Source: Bifidobacterium samirii (lineage in GTDB: Bacteria > Actinomycetota > Actinomycetes > Actinomycetales > Bifidobacteriaceae). Taken from it: a DNA stretch of 64,000 nt. The stretch spans positions 62,001 through 126,000 of the forward strand of contig NZ_QXGK01000005.1 in assembly GCF_003952945.1 (NCBI RefSeq), given 5' to 3'. Position numbers and translations under genes: made by a program. The notes under the pieces are model-generated. The model searched no databases. It was not told the origin of the DNA and worked only from the letters and a program-made list of their open reading frames with translations. Shown here piece after piece: positions 29,771 through 37,686 of the stretch; within the stretch, counting starts at the first letter, position 1, and each line of letters begins with the position of its first letter.

Positions 29771-29953
29771 TGAGGGGAAGAATCGGGGCCTTGCATGCTT
29801 CTTTCTTCCAACTGAGGGGAAAGAATCCCCGATGCCGAAGACCAGATTCCAGGGGTTTCCGGCCGAAAGGGCCCGACGGGACCGGAGTTCTCCCGCCAAG
29901 CCGTCCCCTCAGATCGCCGAAAGAAGCATGCAAGGCCCCGATTCTTCCCCTCA
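29771..29953. repeat. Family D 183-bp symmetric inverted-repeat element
   Basis: Two 35-base arms, perfect inverses, start TGAGGGGAAGAATCGGGGCC and enclose a second pair of TGAGGG boxes, 42 bp inside each end. Total length is 183 bp, the same as the copy at 57468-57650. It lies in the 640-bp space between the permuted GH3 and acetyltransferase genes. A degenerate family B unit follows at about 29960-30018. No gene seen in the space. Confidence 0.85.
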
Positions 29954-30111
29954 CTTGGCCGATTGCGCGAACTCGGCCCGGGCATCGCGAATGCATTCGG
30001 ACTCGGGTCGCGCAAACGCTGCCGGCCCCGAAACCGGAAGCATCGGAATCGGTGGATTCGGCATCCGACGGGCCGTCGCGCCGGCTCATCGTGCGATGGA
30101 ATCCTTTGTCG

Positions 30112-30171
30112 CTTTTAGAATCCTTTAGAACTTTTTAGATTCTTTTAGAACTTTTTAGATTCTTTTAGATT
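30112..30171. repeat. Six tandem 10-bp A/T-rich units
   Basis: Six consecutive decamers of consensus YTTTTAGAWY, which also read as two exact 20-bp copies (30127-30146, 30147-30166). The last unit overlaps the TAA stop of the acetyltransferase gene. The tract contrasts sharply with the GC-rich surroundings. Slippage-prone; function unknown. Confidence 0.85.
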
Positions 30172-30809
30172 TCACGGGCGGCGAGCGTCTCCTGTACGAG
30201 CTCGTCGTCGGCGAAGGCCATGCCGGGGCGGTATTCGGTCAGGTCGCGCTCGCCGATCTCGCGCAGCACGCGGCACGGCACGCCCACGGCGACCGTGTGC
30301 GCGGGGATGTCGTGCGTGACCACGCTGCCCGCGCCGATCGTCACGCCGTCACCGATCGTCACACCGGGGCAGATCGTCACGTTCGCGCCGATCCAGCAGT
30401 CGTCGCCGATGACGACCGGGTCGGCGAACATGAACTCGCGCATCGCCGGGTTGATCGGGTGACTGACGGTCGCGATGTTGACCGACGGGCCGAACATGAC
30501 GCGCCGGCCGATCGTGATGCGGCCGTCGTCGATGAACGAGCAGTTGACGTTCACGTACGTGCCGTCGCCGATCGTGATGTTCGTGCCGTAGCAGAAGTAG
30601 AACGGCGGTTCGATCCACGCGGCCGCCGGCCGGTCCGGCGTGCCGAGGATCTCGCCGATGAGCTGCGCGCGGCCTTCCGTGTCGGCCGGGTCGAGCTCGT
30701 TGAAGCGCTTCATCCGCCGCTTGGCGGCGAGACGGTCCTCCGGCAGTCCTTCGCAGTAGTCGGTGAACAGGCGTCCGTCGGCGATGCGTTGGCGCATGGT
30801 GTCGTGCAT
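30165..30809 (-). CDS. Maltose/galactoside O-acetyltransferase-like hexapeptide enzyme
   Basis: A 214-residue cytosolic acetyltransferase of the LacA/Maa family that transfers acetyl from acetyl-CoA to a sugar. The N-terminal Mac domain is present (RMKRFNELDPAD). Left-handed beta-helix hexapeptide repeats follow (NITIGDGTYVNVNCSFIDDG, ITIGRRVMFGPSVNI, VIGDDCWIGANVTICPGVTI), with the catalytic histidine in ATVSHPI. The C-terminal AVGVPCRVLREI is also family-typical. The acceptor sugar is unknown. It is transcribed after the MATE gene with a 101-bp gap, possibly one operon. The stop codon sits in the decamer repeat tract. Confidence 0.9.
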   Translation of the reverse strand: MHDTMRQRIADGRLFTDYCEGLPEDRLAAKRRMKRFNELDPADTEGRAQLIGEILGTPDRPAAAWIEPPFYFCYGTNITIGDGTYVNVNCSFIDDGRITIGRRVMFGPSVNIATVSHPINPAMREFMFADPVVIGDDCWIGANVTICPGVTIGDGVTIGAGSVVTHDIPAHTVAVGVPCRVLREIGERDLTEYRPGMAFADDELVQETLAAREI

Positions 30810-30910
30810 GATGATGGTCCTTTCCGTGAGGCCGCGGCCGGTCGCGCGTCGGCGCGCGGCGATGGTTTCTTTTGGGGAGTGAGGTTGATGGGCGGGGCGG
30901 CCGACCGCCG

Positions 30911-32320
30911 TCAGCGCGTCAGGTCGCGCAGCCAGCGGTACGTGCGGTAGTGCGCGAACACGGCGGGCAGTTTGATCATCTCGTCGAGGTTGAGCAGCAC
31001 GTATACGGCCATCACCGGCCAATGCCAGACGAACGCGGCGAGCAGGCCGAACGGGATCACGATCGCCCAGATCGTCACCATGTCGCACGCCAGGCCGAAC
31101 CGCGAGTCGCCGCCGGCGGGGAACAGGCCGCCGACCGTCGTCGAATTGATCGACTTGCCGACCACGTAGTACGCGCACACGAGCAGCATCCCCGACAGGT
31201 AGCCGGTCGCCTCCGCGTCCAGCGTCGTCACGCGCAGGACGAACGGCCGCAATGCGACGATGACGCCGCCGATCGCCACGCCCAGCACGATCGCGGTGCG
31301 GCAGAACATGCCGCCGGCGCGGCGCGCGCGGTCCAGTTCGCCGCGGCCCATCATGCCGCCGATCAGGATGCCGCCGCCGCTGCCGAGGCCGGCGCACAGG
31401 CACACCAGCAGGTCCTTGACGATGTTCGCCATCGAATTCGCCGCCACCGCGGCCGACCCGAGATGGCCGAGGATGATCGTGTACGTCGCGAATCCACCGC
31501 CCCACGCGATCTCGTTGCCGAGGACCGGCAGCGTGTACCGCCAGTAGTCGCGTTCCAGCCGCCGGTCCGCGCGGCGCATGTGACGCCATCGCGGCGCGAC
31601 GGATGCGACACGGCGGGCGGCGACGCACGACCATGCGCATTCGACGCCGCGCGATATGACGGTCGACACGGCCGCGCCGGTCACGCCCAGCCGCGGCAGG
31701 CCGAACGCGCCGAAGATCAGCAGCCCGCTGACGACGATGTGCACGGCGACGCCGACCATGCTGATCGCCGTGCCCGTGGCGGCCCGGCCGGTGTTCTTGA
31801 ACAGGCACAGGTTGATCTGACTGACGCCGATCATCACGAACGCGACGGCCGTGACCGACAGATACCGGGCGCCCGGTCCGACCAGCGCCGTGTCGCCGGC
31901 GAGCAGGCGCATCAGCGGGCGCGGGAACGCGACGGCCACGGCGGCGAACGCCGCGGACAGTGCGATCGTGTGCGCCAGGACGAACGAGATGATGCGGCTG
32001 ACCGCGTCCGCGTCGCCCTTGCCCCAGTACTGTGCGATCAGCGTGCTCGCGCCGATCGTGAACGCGAGCACGAACAGTTCGAACACGAACTGCACCTGCG
32101 TGGCGAGCGACACCGCCGACAGCGCATCCTGGTCCACGGCGGCGAGCATCACCACATCGAACGCATTCGACAGCACCAGCACGAACTGCTGGAACGCGAT
32201 CGGCAGCGCCAACGGCCGCAGCGCGCGCAGGAAGCCGCGGTAGGTCAGCGGGGCGGGCTGGGCGGCGGATTCGACGGCCACGGCAGGACCGACTGGGGTC
32301 ATGGGCTTCGACTGCGGCAT
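30911..32320 (-). CDS. MATE-family efflux transporter
   Basis: A 469-residue exporter with about twelve membrane helices in two six-helix halves, characteristic of MATE multidrug and toxic-compound antiporters. Family features include LRPLALPIAFQQ in the first helix, STLIAQYWGKGDADAV after helix 2 and SQINLCLFKNTGRA before the midpoint, with a basic loop between halves (RRADRRLERDYWRY). The ATG chosen has AAGGAG; a longer in-frame start 123 bp upstream has none. It is divergent from an AraC regulator across 148 bp, which probably controls it. Substrate unknown. Confidence 0.9.
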   Translation of the reverse strand: MPQSKPMTPVGPAVAVESAAQPAPLTYRGFLRALRPLALPIAFQQFVLVLSNAFDVVMLAAVDQDALSAVSLATQVQFVFELFVLAFTIGASTLIAQYWGKGDADAVSRIISFVLAHTIALSAAFAAVAVAFPRPLMRLLAGDTALVGPGARYLSVTAVAFVMIGVSQINLCLFKNTGRAATGTAISMVGVAVHIVVSGLLIFGAFGLPRLGVTGAAVSTVISRGVECAWSCVAARRVASVAPRWRHMRRADRRLERDYWRYTLPVLGNEIAWGGGFATYTIILGHLGSAAVAANSMANIVKDLLVCLCAGLGSGGGILIGGMMGRGELDRARRAGGMFCRTAIVLGVAIGGVIVALRPFVLRVTTLDAEATGYLSGMLLVCAYYVVGKSINSTTVGGLFPAGGDSRFGLACDMVTIWAIVIPFGLLAAFVWHWPVMAVYVLLNLDEMIKLPAVFAHYRTYRWLRDLTR

Positions 32321-32468
32321 CGCATCTCCTTTCGTCTCGCATCGGCCGGCGCCAGCGAACGCGCCCGCGACCTCATCCATTACATCGCCGCCGGCCGCCG
32401 CACACGGCGTCGGCGGTTGTACAATGCGCATCAGTTTGTGCACTATCTACCAAAACGGAGGTGCAGCC

Positions 32469-33545
32469 ATGCAACGAGACACGGACCGCGACATCGACCG
32501 TGACGCCGCCCGCACGCCTCATGTCGACGAACCCGCCGTCCGCGATGCCGCCGGCCCCATGGTGGTGCGCGCGGACGGCTCGGAGCGCGTACGCTACGAC
32601 TATCCGCTGTTCTTCTCGTACATGCGACGTGGCTCGCTCGCACGATATCCCACCATGCGCGCCGACTGCCATTGGCACGACGACTGGGAGTTCCTGATCG
32701 CCGAACGCGGCCATCTCACCTACTTCGTCGACGGCGAACGCGTGCGCATCGACGAAGGCCAGGCGATCTTCGTGAACGCGCGCCGGCTCCACTACGGCTA
32801 CTCCGCCGACGGCACCGATTGCGAATTCCTGTGCGCGCTGCTCAACCCGATGCGCGCCGGCACGCCCCGCGACGTGCTCGAACGGCACATCCTGCCCCTC
32901 GGCGACGACGCGCGGCCACCGTACCTGCTGCTCTCCCCCGCCACCGGTGCGGTCGGCGATGCGCCCGGGAACGCGGCCGACGGCACGCCCGACGCCGCCG
33001 CCATCATCAGTACGCTGCATACGATGGCCGACGCCGTCGGATCGCCGACCACGTCGCTGACGACGCTCGCCGGCTTCTACACGATCGCGGAACGCCTGAC
33101 GCGGCTGATGGACACGGCCGACGGACGCTGCGGCACGGACCGTTCGCCGTCGTCATCGGCGGTGCCGGCAACGGCGACGGCAACCGGGATGTCGGGCCGG
33201 TCGGCCCGGCAACCGCGGCTGCAATCGTTGACCGCGATGGTCGACTTCATCCAGGCGAACTACGCGCATACGATCACGCTCGCGCAGATCGCGGCCGCCG
33301 GCGCGGTCGGCCGCAGCACCTGCGCGACGCTGTTCCGCCGGCATCTCAACCAGTCGCCGATCGAATACGTGAACGACGTGCGCGTGCGCGCCGCCGCCGA
33401 ACTGCTCGCCGGTACGGATCTGCCGGTCGGCGCGATCGCACCCCGATGCGGGTTCAACTCGCCGAACTTCCTCGCGCGCACCTTCCGCGTCGTCACCGGT
33501 GAAACGCCTCTCGCCTACCGCCACCGCACCCGGTTCCCGGGATGA
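32469..33545 (+). CDS. AraC-family transcriptional regulator
   Basis: A 358-residue regulator. After a polar leader (1-35), a cupin ligand-binding domain spans about 40-140 (CHWHDDWEFLIAERGHL, EGQAIFVNARRLHYG). A low-complexity Ser/Thr/Ala linker (about 160-255) is unusually long. The AraC double HTH lies at about 258-352 (LAQIAAAGAVGRSTCATLFR, IAPRCGFNSPNFLARTFR). Start ATG follows GGAGGTG. Upstream, TTGTAC and CACTAT 18 bp apart form a plausible promoter. Divergent from the MATE gene, whose expression it may control; the effector is likely a sugar or small metabolite. Confidence 0.88.
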   Translation: MQRDTDRDIDRDAARTPHVDEPAVRDAAGPMVVRADGSERVRYDYPLFFSYMRRGSLARYPTMRADCHWHDDWEFLIAERGHLTYFVDGERVRIDEGQAIFVNARRLHYGYSADGTDCEFLCALLNPMRAGTPRDVLERHILPLGDDARPPYLLLSPATGAVGDAPGNAADGTPDAAAIISTLHTMADAVGSPTTSLTTLAGFYTIAERLTRLMDTADGRCGTDRSPSSSAVPATATATGMSGRSARQPRLQSLTAMVDFIQANYAHTITLAQIAAAGAVGRSTCATLFRRHLNQSPIEYVNDVRVRAAAELLAGTDLPVGAIAPRCGFNSPNFLARTFRVVTGETPLAYRHRTRFPG

Positions 33546-33569
33546 TGCACTCAGCCCCCCCCCGGCCTG

Positions 33570-33694
33570 ATTGCGTGAGCTGAATACCAGTAATGCACCG
33601 ATTCTCGGGCACAGGTCACGCAGAAAAGGCACATTGCGTGGCTGTAGTCCGAGAATCCCGGAACTCCTCGGACGCAGGTCACGCGGCAATCGGC
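33570..33694. repeat. Family B palindromes, 2 units, 63-bp period
   Basis: Two units begin at 33571 and 33634, each starting TTGCGTG and ending in GGTCACGC. They lie between the convergent AraC and alkyltransferase genes. Confidence 0.75.
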
Positions 33695-33761
33695 GAGCAC
33701 CGGCCGGCGGATAGCAAAACCGGTTGATAAAGGCGATAAAGCGGACAACAAACGGAGCGAA

Positions 33762-34133
33762 TCAGGGGATCCAGCGGAAACGGGCCATGTCGACGCATCC
33801 GTCGGCGCGGAAGCCCACACCTTCGGCCTCCAGCAGGGCACGCTGGGCGATCCAGCCGGGCACCAGCCGACCCGACGCGGTCACGACCCGATGGCACGGG
33901 TAGGCGATGCGGCAGGCGGCGGCCGACCCGTCACCGGCATCACGATCGGAGCAGTCGGAGCGGCCGGCATCGCCGCCGGCGTACATGTCGACCCCGGCGA
34001 GCACGCGGCCGACCAGCCGCGCATTGCGCGGGCGGCCGATCAGCGCCGCGATCTGGCCGTACGAGGCCACCCGGCCGGGCGGGATATCCGACACGACCTC
34101 CAGCACGTCGCGCGCGAAACCATCCATCGTCAT
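33762..34133 (-). CDS. Methylated-DNA--cysteine methyltransferase family protein
   Basis: A 123-residue protein of the Ogt/MGMT C-terminal domain type that would remove alkyl groups from O6-alkylguanine. The helix-turn-helix region VASYGQIAALIGRPRNARLVG and the acceptor motif PCHRVV with C80 are present, so it keeps the cysteine that alkyltransferase-like proteins have lost. It lacks the N-terminal domain of full-length enzymes. Between the HTH and the active site there is an extra, Asp/Gly/Ala-rich stretch of about 20 residues (GGDAGRSDCSDRDAGDGSAA), not usual for the family. A single gene, convergent with the AraC gene. Confidence 0.85.
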   Translation of the reverse strand: MTMDGFARDVLEVVSDIPPGRVASYGQIAALIGRPRNARLVGRVLAGVDMYAGGDAGRSDCSDRDAGDGSAAACRIAYPCHRVVTASGRLVPGWIAQRALLEAEGVGFRADGCVDMARFRWIP

Positions 34134-34193
34134 GCCGCCATCCTATCCGGCGACCGTCCACCGACGTACGCCCACCCCCACACATACGACGAA

Positions 34194-34231
34194 CCGGCCG
34201 CGGCGCCAGTGATGCTGGCGGCCGCGGCCGG
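34194..34231. terminator. Large GC-rich hairpin
   Basis: CCGGCCGCGGCGCCAG pairs with CTGGCGGCCGCGGCCGG with one bulged base and a 5-base loop. It lies 140 bp after the disrupted GH3 gene and upstream of the alkyltransferase, both on the minus strand. No T-run. Confidence 0.5.
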
Positions 34232-34371
34232 TCGCTTCTCTCTCCGGATGGTCCCGTCATGGCGACGGAACCGGGTCGTGTGCGGGGCGGGCGCCGGAGA
34301 CGCCCGACCCTACCCGTTGGCCGTGTGGTGACCGGCCGTCGGTCCGCGGGACCGCGGCCGTCCGGCCGGAC

Positions 34372-37245
34372 TCAGCCCTTGCGGCGGGCGAGGTAGCGCT
34401 TGATGGTCAGCGCCTCGAGGCCGACGACCAGCAGCGCGGCGACGCCCCAGACCACGTAGGTGATGGTCTTCCACATCGGGGTCTCGACCTCCGGCTCGCC
34501 ATCCGCGTACAGCCAGCTGTTGGCGGCCGTGTACAGGATGTTGTGGCAGGCGGTGCGCATCGCCAGCAGCGACGTCGCGGACTTGTCCTCGATGTGGTTG
34601 GTGATGTCGGTGGTGGCCAGCATCACGTCGGAGCCGCCGCGGATCGCGCGGTCCGCGTCCATGTAGCCGTAGCCGCCGAAGTAATCGGTCAGGACCATGC
34701 CGCGGAAGCCCCACTCGTCACGCAGGACGGTGTTGAGCAGACCGGAGTGCGAGCCGGCCCATTCGGTGCCGATGTAGTTGAAGGAGCTCATGACCGCACC
34801 GGAGCCGCCCTCCTTGACGCTCATCTCGAACGGCTTGAGGTAGATCTCGCGGATCGACTGCTCGGTCGCCCAGGTGTTGAGCTCGCTGAGTCGGTTGGTC
34901 TCCTGGTCGTTCAGCGCGAAGTGCTTCATGAACGCGTACACGCCCTTGGCCTGCGCGCCGGCGATCTGCTCGGAGGCCATCACGCCGGACAGGTAGCTGT
35001 CCTCGGAGAAGTACTCGAAGGTACGGCCGGCGAAGGCGTTGCGGTGGATGTTCATGGCGGGGGCGTACCAGCCGGCGACGTGCATGTCGTGGGCCATGTC
35101 GCCGATGCCGTCGCCGAACTGGCGGGCCAGGTCCTTGTTCCACGTGCAGGCCACGGAGGTGGACGACGGGAAGCCGATGGAGCCGACGCCGGTGAAGTTG
35201 TTGTTCAGCGAGGCCGGGCCGTCGACGTCGGTCAGGGCGATCTTGCCGACGGAGTCGGCAGCCTGGGTGCCGTAGCCGCCGAACGCGATCAGGTTGTCCA
35301 TCTCATCGAAGGTCATCTGGTCGAGCAGCTGGTCCCACAGCTCGTCGTCGTAGTCCTTGCCGGTCAGCTGGTACAGCTTGACGCCGTTCTTGGCGCCGGT
35401 GGTCGGCATCTCGTCGTCGGCGTTGTCGTACGCGGTCGGATCGTAGTCGGAGTTGTTGAAGAACGTCTCCTTGAGCTCGTCGGCCAGCGTGTAGTTGGTC
35501 GGGGCGGCGAGCGCCTTGTCGGCGTTGGCGAAGTGGTCGGCGCGGGACAGGTAGGTGATGCCCTGGGCCTCGCCGAGCGCGTCGTCGAACACGTTGGTGG
35601 CCACGACGGCGTCGCCGTTGTGCGTGTTGTCCTCGGTGTTGTAGGTGATCGTCTTATCGACGGTCACGGTCTCCTCGTCGATCGTGGTGTGCGAGTCGGA
35701 CTGGATGGAGATCTCGTAGTCGCCCTGCTCCAGCACGTACGCCTTGGCGTCGTTCGCGTCGTAGGAGGCCATGTCGTCGTCGTCGAACTCGACGGACACG
35801 GTCTGGGATGCGCCCGGCTCAAGCAGGTCGGTCTTCTCGAAGGCGACCAGGTTGGCGGAGGCCTTCTCGATGCCGCCGTTGGTGTACGGCGGGTTGTAGT
35901 AGACCTCGACGATGTCCTTGCCGGCCTTCTCGCCGGTGTTGGTGACGGTCACGTCGAACGTGATCTTGCCGTCGGAGTAGGTGACGTCGCCCATCTCCTG
36001 CTTGAAGGAGGTGTAGGACAGGCCGTAGCCGAACGGGTACTGGACGTACTCGTCGTAGTTCACGGCGCCTTCGTCGGCGGCGGTCTCCCAGTACTTGTAG
36101 CCGACGTAGATGTTCTCGACGTAGTTGACGAACGCCGGGGTGGTCTCGCCTTCCTCGAAGTTCTCGGTGCCGTACTCGCTCATGTTGTCGTACTTGAAGT
36201 CGCCGGCGTTGTTGTAGGACGGCTGCTGGGTCAGGTCGTACACGAACGTGTCGGAGGTCTTGCCGGACGGGTTGGTCTCGCCGGCGAGGATGTCGCCCAG
36301 GGCGGAGAAGCCGGTCTGGCCGGCCGGCGGGCACCACAGGACGGACTTGATCTGCGGGTAGTCCTTGACGAAGCCGAGTTCGAAGGTGTTGGCGCCGTTG
36401 TAGACGAGGGTGACCTTGTCGAAGTTCTTGGTGACGAGGTCGATCATGTCCTTCTCGGTCTGGCTGAGCTCGAGGAAGCTCTCGCCCTTCTGGAAGTCCT
36501 TGTATTCGGTGGAGTTGTCGTTGTAGGTGATGCCGTCGGCGGTCATGTCCTTCGGCAGGTCGGCGCCTTCGCCGCCGACGCGGGCGATGACGATCATCGC
36601 CTCATCGGAGTATTCCTTGGCGGATTCGATCACGTCGGACGGGTAGTCGGCGGCCGGGAGCTCCGGCAGGGTCCAGTCCTGCTCGGCCATGGCCACGACC
36701 GGACGGTCGGCGCGGTAGTCGGTGTACAGCTTGCTCAGGTCGGCGTTGGTCTCGATGCCGGCCTCCTTGAGGCCGTCGAGGATGGAGGTGGTCTCGTAGG
36801 ACTGGTTCATCGAGCCGGAGCCGGTGCCGCCGTAGACGGGGTTGGTGGAGCCCCAGCCGAAGACGTTGAGCTTCTTGTTGGCCAGCGGCAGGTTGTCGTC
36901 GTCGTTCTGCAGCAGGGTGATGGCTTCGGACTAGATCTCCTTGGCGAGCTTGTTCGCGTTGGAGATGGTGGTCTCGCTCAGCTCGTACTTGGTCGCGGTC
37001 GCGCTGTTGAGCAGCGAGGCGAGCGGACCGTACATCATCATGGACACCGACACGACGACGGCGACCAGGAACACGATCCACGATTCGGAATGGATGAGCT
37101 TGCGGGTGCCGGCGTTCTGCACGGTCTTCTTGTTCACGCCGAAGGTCAGCGCCAGCGCCAGAACCAGCACGACCGCGATCGCGATCAGCTGCGGCGCGAG
37201 GGATGCGACGACGTTCCAGACGTCGCTCCAGTTGATGCTCAGCAT
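34372..37245 (-). pseudogene. Permuted GH3 glycosidase paralogue interrupted by an amber codon
   Basis: Same architecture as the gene at 26.6 kb: two N-terminal helices, permuted GH3 domains, TIM barrel with LTDYF nucleophile motif and a C-terminal helix ending RYLARRKG. Large blocks are identical at protein level. The frame would give 957 residues but codon 105 (36931-36933) is TAG, where the paralogue has GAG (Glu). A single G-to-T change explains it. The flanking sequence stays in frame and undecayed, so this is a very recent mutation, a sequencing error, or a suppressed stop. The start has a good AAGGAGGAG site. Translation could restart at MNQSYET (36810), giving 812 residues without membrane helices. 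Confidence 0.85.
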
Positions 37246-37686
37246 CGTTCTCCTCCTTGATTGTCTGTCGCCGGGATGCGAGCCGATACCGTTATCGGCC
37301 CGTACAGGGGATTCGGGCACTGCCCTGCACCGTCCTCCCTTGCGGTGCGTCCGCTCGCTCTCCGTTGGGTCGCTGCGCGGACGCCCCTCATACCGGGGTC
37401 CGTTCCAGACTCGCAGATTCGCCGCCGCGTCGCGGCCCGGCTCCCCCATCCTGTCGTTTCGGGCGCATAATCTGCTACCACGATGCGCCCGGCCGCGCCA
37501 CCGGTTTTGCGTAAACGGCGTTTTCGCGTACGCGAACGGCATGCCCGCGCGCGTCGCGATCGGCGGCGGCCGGCAGCCGGCGACGGCCGTCCGATGAACT
37601 CCCGACGGATTCCCGACAGACTCCCGATGGGCGTGTCAGCGGCGCAATTCCGCCGGTTTCGGCACGCTTGGCTAGGATGGGGCCAC
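37246..37686. other. 441-bp divergent intergenic region
   Basis: Upstream of both the GH3 paralogue and the Ser/Thr kinase. It should hold both promoters, but I cannot mark them reliably. Near 37605-37635 the phrase GACGGATTCCCGACAGACTC is mildly repetitive. No gene seen. Confidence 0.4.

Noticed and set aside
29771-29953. Insertion sequence
   Set aside because: The inverted repeats enclose only about 110 bp with no coding frame, and no target duplication was seen; at most it is a non-autonomous element.
36931-36933. Recoding of TAG as an amino acid
   Set aside because: No evidence for amber suppression or pyrrolysine machinery; a point mutation of GAG explains it more simply.
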